NCBI RefSeq assembly: GCF_036421915.1
Contig: NZ_JAZGOM010000005.1
DNA length: 64,000 nucleotides
Reading direction: 5' to 3' (one strand)
Source: Georgenia_A wangjunii
Lineage (GTDB): Bacteria > Actinomycetota > Actinomycetes > Actinomycetales > Actinomycetaceae
A program made the translations under genes and the position numbers. Positions 16,272 to 24,420 of this stretch are shown here, piece after piece. Below the pieces are notes generated by a model that was not told where the DNA came from, made no database searches, and was given only the letters and a program-made list of their open reading frames with translations. How positions within the stretch are numbered: the first letter of the stretch is position 1; each line of letters opens with the position of its first letter.

Positions 16272-17720
16272 ATGGACGCAACTCAGGCAGCACCGACCGC
16301 AAAGGTCGGCGTCATCGGCCTGGCCGTCATGGGCAGCAACCTCGCCCGCAACTTCGCGCGCCACGGTCACACGGTCGCGCTGTACAACCGGACCCAGTCC
16401 CGCACCGACGAGCTCATGCGCGACCACGGCGACGAGGGCAGCTTCGTGCCGTCTGTGACCCTCGAGGAGTTCGTCGCCAGCCTCGAGCGCCCGCGCCGCA
16501 TGATCATCATGGTCAAGGCCGGCGGCCCGACCGACGCGGTCATCGACTCCCTCGTCCCCCTCCTCGAGGAGGGCGACATCGTCGTCGACGGCGGCAACGC
16601 GCACTACGCGGACACGCGCCGCCGCGACGCCGCCCTGCGTGAGCACGGCCTCCACTTCGTCGGCGCCGGCGTCTCCGGCGGCGAGGAGGGCGCCCTCCTC
16701 GGCCCGAGCATCATGCCCGGCGGGTCCCGCGAGTCCTACGAGGCCCTCGGCCCGCTGCTCGAGGACATCTCCGCCAAGGTCGACGGCGAGCCCTGCTGCG
16801 CCTACATGGGCCCCGACGGCGCCGGTCACTTCGTCAAGATGGTCCACAACGGCATCGAGTACGCGGACATGCAGTTCATCTCCGAGGCGTACGACATCCT
16901 GCGCGGCAGCGGCCTCTCCGCGACGGAGATCGCCGCGGTCTTCAAGGAGTGGAACACCGGGGACCTCGACTCGTTCCTCATCGAGATCACGTCCGAGGTG
17001 CTCGCCCACGTCGACACCGCGACGGGCAAGCCGCTCGTCGACGTCGTCGTGGACGAGGCGGAGCAGAAGGGCACGGGACGCTGGACCGTCCAGATCGCCC
17101 TCGAGCTCGGCGTCCCCGTCAACACGATCGCCGAGTCCGTCTTCGCCCGGTCCACCTCGGGCCACCCCGAGCTGCGGGCCGCCGCCCGCGAGGCCCTCTC
17201 CGGGCCGACCGGCCCCCAGGTCGAGGTCGACGTCCAGGAGCTCGTCGACGACGTGCGCGCGGCCCTGTGGTCCTCCAAGGTCGTCGCCTACGCCCAGGGC
17301 CTGGACCAGATCCGCACGGCGAGCGAGACGTACGGCTGGGACATCGACATCGCGACGGTGGCGAAGATCTGGCGCGGCGGCTGCATCATCCGCGCCCGCC
17401 TCCTCGAGCGCATCCGCGCCGAGTACGCCGCCGAGAACCTCGTCACCCTCCTCGCGGCTCCGAGCGTGGCCAAGGATCTCGCGGCGAGCCAGGACGGCTG
17501 GCGCAAGGTCGTCGGTCGCGCCACCGCCTCGGGCATCCCGGTGCCCGGCTTCAGCGCCGCGCTCGCCTACTACGACACCGTGCGCGCCGAGCGCCTGCCC
17601 GCCGCCCTCCTCCAGGGGCTGCGCGACTTCTTCGGCGCGCACACCTACCGGCGCATCGACCGTGCGGGCGCCTTCCACACCGACTGGTCCTCCGACCGCA
17701 CCGAGATCGAGATGCGCTAG
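16272..17720 (+). CDS. gnd: 6-phosphogluconate dehydrogenase, decarboxylating
   Basis: 482 residues, the length of the long (dimeric) bacterial form. It oxidises and decarboxylates 6-phosphogluconate to ribulose-5-phosphate in the oxidative pentose-phosphate pathway. The N-terminal Rossmann motif is GVIGLAVMGSNLARNFARHG, followed by YNRTQSR, whose Arg fits NADP preference. FVGAGVSGGEEGALLGPSIM and HFVKMVHNGIEYADMQ hold the substrate and catalytic lysine residues. KGTGRWTVQIALELGVP and the end GAFHTDWS are family signatures. The start is ATG 16272 after AGGAGGACATCTC, with the upstream in-frame ATG discarded. It is convergent with the ABC-F gene, sharing a hairpin. Confidence 0.96.
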   Translation: MDATQAAPTAKVGVIGLAVMGSNLARNFARHGHTVALYNRTQSRTDELMRDHGDEGSFVPSVTLEEFVASLERPRRMIIMVKAGGPTDAVIDSLVPLLEEGDIVVDGGNAHYADTRRRDAALREHGLHFVGAGVSGGEEGALLGPSIMPGGSRESYEALGPLLEDISAKVDGEPCCAYMGPDGAGHFVKMVHNGIEYADMQFISEAYDILRGSGLSATEIAAVFKEWNTGDLDSFLIEITSEVLAHVDTATGKPLVDVVVDEAEQKGTGRWTVQIALELGVPVNTIAESVFARSTSGHPELRAAAREALSGPTGPQVEVDVQELVDDVRAALWSSKVVAYAQGLDQIRTASETYGWDIDIATVAKIWRGGCIIRARLLERIRAEYAAENLVTLLAAPSVAKDLAASQDGWRKVVGRATASGIPVPGFSAALAYYDTVRAERLPAALLQGLRDFFGAHTYRRIDRAGAFHTDWSSDRTEIEMR

Positions 17721-17746
17721 CCCGCACGGCTGACGCGGTACCCCGG

Positions 17747-17779
17747 CGGCGTGCGGGTCCCTACCGGACCCGCACGCCG
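17747..17779. terminator. bidirectional 14-bp hairpin terminator
   Basis: Arms 17747-17760 and 17766-17779 are perfect reverse complements with loop CTACC. The structure lies between gnd and the convergent ABC-F gene, and the stop codon and last codons of the ABC-F gene are inside it. Confidence 0.8.
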
Positions 17780-19440
17780 TCGTCGTCCCAGACCGGCTCG
17801 GGCGTCTCGACGACGGTTCCGTCCGCACGGACGTGGACGAACCGGTCGAAGGCGCGCGTGAACCACCGGTCGTGGGTGACGGCGACGACCGTCCCCTCGA
17901 AGGCCTCGAGGCCGGCCTCGAGCGCCTCGGCGGAGTCGAGGTCGAGGTTGTCGGTCGGCTCGTCGAGGAGGAGCAGCGTGGCTCCGGACAGCTCGAGGAG
18001 GAGGATCTGGAACCGCGCCTGCTGCCCGCCGGAGAGCGTCTCGACGCGCTGCTCGGCGGCGTGGGCCAGCTCGTAACGGTCGAGCACCCGTCCGGCGTGC
18101 TCGCGCCCCATCCCTCCGCGCAGCCCCTCCCCGCGGTGGAGGACCTCGAGCAGGGTCCGCCCGCTGAGGTCGCCCCGCTGGTGGCTCTGGGCGAACCACC
18201 CCGGGCGCACGCGCGCGCCGAGGCGTGCCACCCCGCGGTGCGGCACGGGGGCGACCGGCTGGCCGTCGGCCGGCAGGTGGTCCGGGCCGGGGTCGGTGCC
18301 GCCGCCCGCGAGCAGGCGCAGGAGGTGGGACTTGCCCGTCCCGTTGGCGCCGAGGACGGCCACCCGCTCGCCGAACCACACCTCGAGGTCGAACGCCGAC
18401 GTCAGGCCCGGGAGCTCGAGGTCCTCGCAGACGACCGCCCGTTTGCCCGTCCGGCCACCCCGCAGTCGCATCGTCACGTTCTGCTCCGACGCGGACACCT
18501 CGGGCGGCCCGGCGTCCTCGAACCGTGCAAGGCGCGTACGGGCGGCCTGGAGGCGCGAGGCCATGTCCGAGTTGTACGTCGCCTTCTGCTTGTACGTCGT
18601 GACGAGCTGGCGAAGCTTGGCGTGCTCCTCGTCCCAGCGGCGCCGCAGCTCGTCGAGGCGGCTCATGCGGTCGGCGCGGGCGGCGCCGAACGTGGCGAAG
18701 GAGCCGGGGTGGACCCACAGGGTCGACCCGCTCGGCCCGGGCTCGAGGGCAGCCACGTGCGTCGACGTCCGGGCCAGGAGCTCGCGGTCGTGGCTGACGA
18801 AGAGGACGCCCTTGGTGGTGGCCCGCAGCTCCTCCTCGAGCCACCGCTTCGTCGGCACGTCGAGGGAGTTGTCCGGCTCGTCGAGGACGAGGAGGTCCGC
18901 CGGACCGCTCAGGAGCGCGGTGAGGACGAGGCGCTTCGCCTCCCCGCCGGACAGGGTCCGCTGGGCACGGAACTGCGCACGCTCGAAGGGCTGGGCGAGG
19001 ACGCCGGCCGTGATCTCGTCCCACTCGGCCTCGACGGCGTACCCGCCCACCTCGGCCCAGTCGACGAGCGCCTGGGCGTACGCGAGCTGCGCCGGCTCGT
19101 CGTCGTCGGTCATCATCGCGAGCTCGGTGGCGGTGAGCCGCTCGCCCACCTCGCGGACCCGGGCCGGCGCGAGGGCGAGGAGGAGGTCCCGGACGGTCGC
19201 GTCGGTGTCGCCGCGGCCGACGAGCTGGCCCATGACCGCGAGGGTCCCGCTGCGGGAGACGGCACCGCGGTGGGGCGCGAGCTCGCCGGTGGCGATGCGC
19301 ACGAGGGTCGTCTTGCCCGCGCCGTTCGGGCCGACGAGCGCGACCCGCTGGCCCTGCCCGACGTGCAGGGCGACGTCGCCGAGCAGCCCGCGCCCGTCGG
19401 GAAGGTCGTAGCCGATGCCGGCGAGGTCGAGGTGAGCCAC
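17761..19440 (-). CDS. ABC-F family ATPase
   Basis: 559 residues with two ABC cassettes and no membrane segments. Cassette 1 has GPNGAGKTT, LSGGEAKR and LLVLDEPDNSLD. Cassette 2 has GANGTGKSH, LSGGQQAR and LLLLDEPTDNLD. Between them is a charged helical linker (MSRLDELRRRWDEEHAKLRQ and following, about 70 residues), the P-site-tRNA-interaction region of ABC-F proteins. These act on ribosomes, either as housekeeping translation factors or in antibiotic protection. Cassette 2 has His in place of the second Thr of GKTT (GKSH), a variant seen in some members. GTG 19440 is preferred to ATG 19458 because the family starts VAHLDL and a GATCCT box lies 6 bases upstream. Confidence 0.9.
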   Translation of the reverse strand: MAHLDLAGIGYDLPDGRGLLGDVALHVGQGQRVALVGPNGAGKTTLVRIATGELAPHRGAVSRSGTLAVMGQLVGRGDTDATVRDLLLALAPARVREVGERLTATELAMMTDDDEPAQLAYAQALVDWAEVGGYAVEAEWDEITAGVLAQPFERAQFRAQRTLSGGEAKRLVLTALLSGPADLLVLDEPDNSLDVPTKRWLEEELRATTKGVLFVSHDRELLARTSTHVAALEPGPSGSTLWVHPGSFATFGAARADRMSRLDELRRRWDEEHAKLRQLVTTYKQKATYNSDMASRLQAARTRLARFEDAGPPEVSASEQNVTMRLRGGRTGKRAVVCEDLELPGLTSAFDLEVWFGERVAVLGANGTGKSHLLRLLAGGGTDPGPDHLPADGQPVAPVPHRGVARLGARVRPGWFAQSHQRGDLSGRTLLEVLHRGEGLRGGMGREHAGRVLDRYELAHAAEQRVETLSGGQQARFQILLLELSGATLLLLDEPTDNLDLDSAEALEAGLEAFEGTVVAVTHDRWFTRAFDRFVHVRADGTVVETPEPVWDDDGVRVR

Positions 19441-19507
19441 GGGCCCAGGATCGCGCATGCGGGACGTGCGGGTCCACGGCATTGATCTCCGGGGGATGAT
19501 GGGGGCC

Positions 19508-19957
19508 ATGAGCACCGTCTTCACCAAGATCATCGACGGCGAGATCCCGGGCCGCTTCGTGTGGGCCGACACCCAGTGCGTCGTCTTCTCGACGATCGCA
19601 CCGATCACCGACGGTCACGTCCTCGTCGTCCCGCGCGCCGAGGTCGAGCAGTACACCGACGCCCCCGACGCGCTCCTCGCCCACCTCAGCGCGGTCGCCA
19701 AGGCGGTCGGCCTCGCGCAGCAGGTCGCGTGGGGCGCGCCGCGCGCTGCCGTGCTCGTCGCCGGGTTCGAGGTGCCGCACCTCCACCTCCACGTGCTCCC
19801 GGCGTGGGACGAGTCCTCGCTGCGCTTCGACAACGCCCGCACGGACGTCCCCGCCGCCGAGCTCGACGCCGCGGCCGAGCGCCTACGCGCGGCGCTGCAC
19901 GACGCCGGCCACGGCGCGCACGTCCCCGTCGGTCTCGGCTCGCCCGCCCTCGGCTAG
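19508..19957 (+). CDS. HIT-family protein (nucleotide hydrolase/transferase)
   Basis: 149 residues. STVFTKIIDGEIPGRFVW is the classical HIT N-terminus and HLHLHVLPAW carries the histidine triad (HxHxH). HIT proteins hydrolyse nucleoside phosphoramidates or related dinucleotides, and this one is closest to the HINT-like group in layout. The region GAPRAAVLVAGFEVPHLHLH matches the phosphate-binding loop. The start is ATG 19508, with an upstream in-frame ATG at 19457 rejected as it would overlap the divergent ABC-F promoter. It is a single gene. Confidence 0.88.
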   Translation: MSTVFTKIIDGEIPGRFVWADTQCVVFSTIAPITDGHVLVVPRAEVEQYTDAPDALLAHLSAVAKAVGLAQQVAWGAPRAAVLVAGFEVPHLHLHVLPAWDESSLRFDNARTDVPAAELDAAAERLRAALHDAGHGAHVPVGLGSPALG

Positions 19958-20285
19958 ACCCCGCGCGGCGACTCAGCGCGCGGCCTCGGCTAGGAGCATC
20001 GCCCGGCCTCAGCGCCCGCCCCCGCGAGCGCCCGCTCGCGGCGTTGCGCTCCCGGCCCGCGAGAGGCGGCCGCGGCCACCTCGCAGGGCCGGTGCGCGAT
20101 TTGCGCCACAATTGGGACGTATGGGGCGGTGAAGACGCTTTCCGACGCCTCAGGCGCCCCAGGAGTCACAAGTGTGGCGCGAATCGGCCGTAGGGGGCCA
20201 AGCTCCCGCGGTGAGTGGCCGTCCAGGCGCCCTCGGCCGCGTGGGTGCACGGCCGGCCGCCGTCAGCGTCACCGCCCGGCTTACG
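19958..20285. other. intergenic region with a short hairpin and a spaced inverted repeat
   Basis: Two structures stand out. A 9-bp stem at 20022-20041 (CCGCGAGCG and its complement) could end the HIT transcript. Further on, 20098-20113 and 20170-20185 are near-perfect inverted copies (14 of 16 bases) of a GCGCCACA-centred motif, 56 bases apart. No gene is convincing. The DtxR-family gene ends at 20286. Confidence 0.5.
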
Positions 20286-20954
20286 TCAGCGCCCGACCCA
20301 CACCGCGGCGACCGCCGGGTCCCCGAGCTCGACGACGGCGGCGTCCGGGCCCACCTCGAGCACCGTCGTCCCGGCGAAGGCCCGGCGCTCCGTCACGCGT
20401 ACCGGCGCGTCGAGGACCACCCCGATGCTCGCGAGGTGGCGCAGGACCTGGGGCTCGTCGTCGGAGATGCGCACGACGGGGCCGGCCTCGCCCTCGGGGA
20501 GCGCCGCGAGCGGGACGCCCGGCGGCAGCGTCACGGTGCCGTCCGCGGCAGGGATGGGATCGCCGTGCGGGTCCCGCGCCGGCCGGCCGAGGAGCACGTC
20601 GGCCCGTTCGACGAGGAGGTCGGAGACGGCGTGCTCGAGCACCTCGGCCTCGTCGTGCACCTCGTCCCAGCCGTACCCGAGGTGCTCGACGAGGAGCGTC
20701 TCGATGAGCCGGTGCCGGCGCACCATGGCCAGCGCCGCTCGCCGCCCGGGCTCGGTGAGGGTGATCCCGCCGTACGGCTCGTGGTGGACGAGCCCCTCGG
20801 CCGCGAGCCGGCGCACCGTCTCCGACGCCGTCGAGGCCGAGACCCCCATGCGCGCGGCGAGGGCGGAGACGCTCACCCGCGCGCCCCCCCACTCCCCCGC
20901 GGCGTAGACCGCCTTGAGGTAGTCCTGCGTGACGTTCGACCTCGGCACGCTCAT
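20286..20954 (-). CDS. DtxR/IdeR/MntR-family metal-dependent regulator
   Basis: 222 residues. The N-terminal HTH (NVTQDYLKAVYAAGEWGG, VSVSALAARMGVSASTASET) is typical DtxR. The dimerisation domain with metal ligands follows (MVRRHRLIETLLVEHLGYGW, then DEVHDEAEVLEHAVSD), and a C-terminal SH3-like FeoA domain fills the last 75 residues. This family binds Mn2+ or Fe2+ and represses uptake genes. It is the last gene of the importer operon and overlaps the permease gene by 4 bp. The system is therefore self-regulated, and the palindrome at 23504-23527 is its likely operator. The SBP ligands point to manganese. Confidence 0.92.
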   Translation of the reverse strand: MSVPRSNVTQDYLKAVYAAGEWGGARVSVSALAARMGVSASTASETVRRLAAEGLVHHEPYGGITLTEPGRRAALAMVRRHRLIETLLVEHLGYGWDEVHDEAEVLEHAVSDLLVERADVLLGRPARDPHGDPIPAADGTVTLPPGVPLAALPEGEAGPVVRISDDEPQVLRHLASIGVVLDAPVRVTERRAFAGTTVLEVGPDAAVVELGDPAVAAVWVGR

Positions 20955-21820
20955 GCCGCCACCGCCTCTCGCGCCAGCGGCCGGCGCGCGGCCCGTCGCC
21001 TCGCCCGGAGCGTCACCGCGTACGCCGCCGTGAACGCCAGCCCCTGGGTGAGCACGACCGTCCCGCCCACCGACGTGTCGAGGTAGTAGCTGGCGTAGAT
21101 GCCCGCCACCGCGCACACGGCCGCGGTCGCGGGAGCGATGACGAGCATCCGCCTGAAGCGGCGGGTGAGGAGGGTCGCCGTCGCCCCCGGGATGATGAGC
21201 ATGGCGACGACGAGGACCACCCCGACCGCCTGCAGCCCGACGACGGACGTCACGGCGAGCAGCCCGAGGAGGAGCGTGGAGATGCGGCGGGGGCTGATCC
21301 CGACGGCGTGCGCGTGCGTGGGGTCGAACGCGTGGAGGGTGAGGTCCCGCCGCTTGACGAGCGCGATCACCACCGCCCCCGCGCCGAGGACGAGGACCTG
21401 CCACAGCTCGGCGTCGGAGACGCCGAGGACGTTGCCGAAGAGGATGTGGCCCAGGTCGATCTGGCTCGGCACGACCGAGACGAGGACGAGCCCGAGGGCG
21501 AAGAGCGTCGTGAAGACGACGCCGATCGCGGCGTCGGCCTTGACCCGGCTCGTGTCCCGCACCGCCCCGATGAGCGCGACGGCACCGACGCCGAAGACGA
21601 GCGCGCCGACCGCGAAGGGCAGCCCGGCGACGTAGGCGAGGACCACCCCGGGCAGGACGGCGTGGGAGACGGCGTCGCCCATGAGGGACCAGCCGATGAG
21701 GACGAGCCAGCACGAGAGGACCGCGCAGGCGACGGCGGCGACGAGCGTGACCGCGAGCGCGCGGCGCATGAACTCGAAGGTGAGCGGCTCGGCGACCCAG
21801 GCCAGGGCTGCCTCCATCAC
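20951..21820 (-). CDS. Mn/Zn-type ABC transporter permease
   Basis: 289 residues with about eight to nine hydrophobic segments, e.g. LAVTLVAAVACAVLSCWLVL, VVLAYVAGLPFAVGALVFGV and ISTLLLGLLAVTSVVGLQAV. SLMGDAVSHAVLPGVVLAYV is the metal-permease family (ABC-3) signature. It forms the membrane channel of the metal importer. It overlaps the ATPase stop and the regulator start by 4 bp each, so the four genes are translationally coupled. The first of two adjacent Met codons (21820) is used. Confidence 0.93.
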   Translation of the reverse strand: MMEAALAWVAEPLTFEFMRRALAVTLVAAVACAVLSCWLVLIGWSLMGDAVSHAVLPGVVLAYVAGLPFAVGALVFGVGAVALIGAVRDTSRVKADAAIGVVFTTLFALGLVLVSVVPSQIDLGHILFGNVLGVSDAELWQVLVLGAGAVVIALVKRRDLTLHAFDPTHAHAVGISPRRISTLLLGLLAVTSVVGLQAVGVVLVVAMLIIPGATATLLTRRFRRMLVIAPATAAVCAVAGIYASYYLDTSVGGTVVLTQGLAFTAAYAVTLRARRRAARRPLAREAVAA

Positions 21821-22593
21821 GCCTCCTCGGTGGTGGGAGCGGTACGGGCAGGCGCGACGACGCGAGGCCCGACGTCACCGAAGGCGAGCGCGAGGACCTC
21901 GGGACGCAGGATCTCGGCAGGGGTGTCGTGGGCGAGGACGCGGCGGTGCAGCAGGACCGCCTCGTCGCACAGCTCGCGCAGCCCGGCCAGGTCGTGGGTG
22001 GCGACGAGGGCGCTCGTGCCCTGCGCCGCGAGGTCGCGCAGGATCGTCGTGATCGTCGCCTGGCTGACGGCGTCGACGCCGCCGAACGGCTCGTCGAGGA
22101 GCATGATCCGTGCCTCCTGCGCGAGTGCGCGGGCGACGAAGACCCGCTTGCGCTGGCCGCCGGAGAGCTCGCCGATCTGGCGCCCGGCCAGGTCGTCGAG
22201 GCCGAGCGCGCCCAGGGCGTGAGTGACGGCGTCGTGGTCCGCCCGGCGGGGCCGGCGCGTCATGCCGAGGTGGCCGAACCGGCCCGTCATGACGACGTCG
22301 CGCACGCTGAGGGGGAACGCCCAGTCGACGTCCTCGCTCTGGGGCACCCAGGCGATCGCGGCCCGGCGCCGCGCCTGCTCGGGCGTGCCCCCGAGCAGCC
22401 GGACGCGGCCGGCGTCCGCGCGCACGGTGCCCATGACCGCTTTGAGGAGCGTCGACTTGCCCGACCCGTTGACCCCGACGAGCCCGCACACCCGGCCCGC
22501 GCCCAGGCGCAGGGTCGCGCCGTCGAGCGCGAGGACGTCGCCGTAGCGCACGACGAGGTCCTCCACCTCGAGCACCACCCCTGCCGCGCTCAT
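21817..22593 (-). CDS. Mn/Zn-type ABC transporter ATP-binding protein
   Basis: 258 residues. Walker A is GVNGSGKST, the signature is LSGGQRKRVFVARALAQEA, Walker B is IMLLDEPFGGVD and the H-loop is ALVATHDL. AIAWVPQSEDVDWAFPLSV is the Q-loop region typical of manganese/zinc importers. It powers the importer whose binding protein lies just upstream, with a 4 bp overlap. Confidence 0.94.
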   Translation of the reverse strand: MSAAGVVLEVEDLVVRYGDVLALDGATLRLGAGRVCGLVGVNGSGKSTLLKAVMGTVRADAGRVRLLGGTPEQARRRAAIAWVPQSEDVDWAFPLSVRDVVMTGRFGHLGMTRRPRRADHDAVTHALGALGLDDLAGRQIGELSGGQRKRVFVARALAQEARIMLLDEPFGGVDAVSQATITTILRDLAAQGTSALVATHDLAGLRELCDEAVLLHRRVLAHDTPAEILRPEVLALAFGDVGPRVVAPARTAPTTEEA

Positions 22594-23516
22594 GCGCCCG
22601 CTCGCAGCCCGGCGACGATCGTCCGGGCGTCGTGGCGAAGCAGGTCGAGGTACGTGGGGACGGGCCCGTCCGGCTCGGAGAGCGAGTCGACGTAGAGCGT
22701 CCCGCCGAACGCCGCACCCGACTCGGACGCGACCTGCCGCTGCATCTGGTCGTCGACGGTGGACTCGCAGAAGACGGCGGGGACGTCGTTGTCCCGCACG
22801 GTCGTGATCGTCCGGGCGACCTGCCGGGCGGACGTCTCCCCGTCGCTGTTGACCGCCCACAGGTACGCCTCGCGCAGGCCCGCGTCCCGGGCGAGGTAGG
22901 AGAAGGCGCCCTCGCACGTGACGAGGACCCGGGCACGCTCGGGCAGGCGCCCGACCTCGGCGACGAACCGGTCGTGGACGTCGGTGAGCGCGGCGACGTA
23001 GTCGGCGGCCCGCGCACGGATGCCCGCGGCGTCCTCGGGAACGAGCTCGGCGAGGGCGTCGGCGATGTTCTCGACGTAGACGGTCCCGGCCAGCGGGGAC
23101 ATCCACGCGTGCGGGTTAGCGGCCCCCTCCCCCGCCCCGCTCGTGATGGGGACGGGCTCGATGCCGGTGGTGAGGACGAGCCGGGGCGCGCCCGTGCGCT
23201 CGATGAGGTCGTCCGCCCACGCCTCGAGCCCGAGGCCGTTGTCGAGGACGAGCGCCGCGCCCTGCGCGCGGCGCAGGTCCTCCGGCGTCGGCTCATAGCC
23301 GTGCACCTCGACGCCGGGCCGGGTGATGGACTCGACGCGGACGGCGTCCGCCCCGACGACGGCGGTCATGTCCGCGAGCACGGTGAACGTCGTGAGGACG
23401 AGCGGGCGGCCGTCGTCGGGGGGCGCGGCGACGTCGGCCGCCGGCGCGGCGCACGCCCCGAGCGCGAGGACGGCGACGGCGATCACGCCGCACGCCCGAA
23501 ACAAGAAGTTCGGCAC
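22590..23516 (-). CDS. manganese-type metal-binding lipoprotein (cluster A-I SBP)
   Basis: 308 residues. A short signal with lipobox LGAC gives a lipidated Cys22. The metal site is readable as His72 (VEVHGYEP), His136 (NPHAWMSP), Glu202 (TCEGAFSYLAR) and Asp277 (YVDSLSEP). Glu at the third position, instead of the His of zinc-binding ZnuA, and the lack of a His-rich loop favour manganese (PsaA/MntC type) over zinc. It delivers the metal to the permease. The start is GTG 23516. An internal GTG at 23486 is a second candidate and would leave almost no n-region. A palindrome overlaps this start codon. Confidence 0.92.
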   Translation of the reverse strand: MPNFLFRACGVIAVAVLALGACAAPAADVAAPPDDGRPLVLTTFTVLADMTAVVGADAVRVESITRPGVEVHGYEPTPEDLRRAQGAALVLDNGLGLEAWADDLIERTGAPRLVLTTGIEPVPITSGAGEGAANPHAWMSPLAGTVYVENIADALAELVPEDAAGIRARAADYVAALTDVHDRFVAEVGRLPERARVLVTCEGAFSYLARDAGLREAYLWAVNSDGETSARQVARTITTVRDNDVPAVFCESTVDDQMQRQVASESGAAFGGTLYVDSLSEPDGPVPTYLDLLRHDARTIVAGLRAGA

Positions 23517-23527
23517 ACCGAACTTCT
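23504..23527. promoter_or_regulatory. probable operator of the metal-uptake operon
   Basis: AGAAGTTCGG at 23504-23513 and its exact reverse complement at 23518-23527 flank CACA. The GTG start codon of the binding protein lies in the 4-base centre. A perfect 10+10 palindrome exactly at the head of an operon ending in a DtxR-family regulator is most simply the regulator's binding site. Confidence 0.75.
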
Positions 23528-23653
23528 ATCACGCGCACGCCCCCGCCGCTCGTGCGACGCCTGGGTGCGCCCGGTGCTCCGGTGCGGCGGACAGGCGTGG
23601 GCGCGGCGTCCGGGCAGGGCACAGCGACGCGGACGCCGCCTACCGCCCCGCCG

Positions 23654-24385
23654 TCACAGGAGCAGGAGCCACTGGTCCCAGAAGACACCGACGATGAGCC
23701 CGACGAGGACGAGGTACCAGGCGGCGACGACGAGCCACCGCTCCCGCACGAGGAACCGGCGCAGGCCCTCGGGCGCCGGCACGTGGCCGGCCTGGAACCC
23801 CCGCGCGAGGACGTTGACGACGATCGGGATCGTCACCGCCCACACGACCATGCAGTACGGGCACAGACCGCGCAGCACCGCCATCGACTGGAACTGGAAC
23901 CACGTGATGACGCCGGCGGCGAGCACCACGCCGACCATGAGGCCCACCCAGTACCAGCGCTGGAGCCGGGCGCCCCCGAGGAGGACGACGCCGGTCACCG
24001 TGAGGAGCGTGAAGGCGATCGTGCCGAGCAGCGCGTTCGGCACCCCGAGCGCGGCCGCCTGCCAGCTGACGATGAAGTCACCGCACCCGACGAGCGGGTT
24101 GAGGTCGCACGCCAGGGCGGTGTCCGGGTCGATCCGCACGGCGCGCTCGGACAGGACGAGCATGACGGCGGCCCACAGGCCGATCGCCCCACCGATCGTC
24201 AGGAGCCATGCGAGGCCCCGGGGCGCCCCGCCGGCCAGCTGGTGCTCGCTCGGGCGCGTCGGGTCGGTCTCGGCGAGCGCGAGCGCGAGCTCCTCGTCGG
24301 TGAGGTCGTCCAGCTCGCCGTCCGCCGTGCCGAGCCCACCGTCCGGACGGGCGCGGTCCGCCGCGCTCGTGTGCTCAGTCCTCAC
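23654..24385 (-). CDS. vitamin K epoxide reductase (VKOR) family membrane protein
   Basis: 243 residues. After about 60 acidic, polar N-terminal residues there are five hydrophobic segments, among them LAWLLTIGGAIGLWAAVMLV, GTIAFTLLTVTGVVLLGG and WYWVGLMVGVVLAAGVITWF. The active-site CPYC is in GLCPYCMVVWAVTIP, and the loop cysteine pair is in ACDLNPLVGCGDFIVSW. Bacterial VKOR homologues reoxidise DsbA-like enzymes with quinone and so drive disulfide formation outside the membrane. No thioredoxin domain is fused here. The GTG at 24385 follows GAGGATGGGAACGAC. It shares the strand with the phosphoesterase gene upstream (35 bp gap). Confidence 0.93.
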   Translation of the reverse strand: MRTEHTSAADRARPDGGLGTADGELDDLTDEELALALAETDPTRPSEHQLAGGAPRGLAWLLTIGGAIGLWAAVMLVLSERAVRIDPDTALACDLNPLVGCGDFIVSWQAAALGVPNALLGTIAFTLLTVTGVVLLGGARLQRWYWVGLMVGVVLAAGVITWFQFQSMAVLRGLCPYCMVVWAVTIPIVVNVLARGFQAGHVPAPEGLRRFLVRERWLVVAAWYLVLVGLIVGVFWDQWLLLL

Positions 24386-24420
24386 GTCGTTCCCATCCTC
24401 GCGCCGCAACAGTTCGGTGC

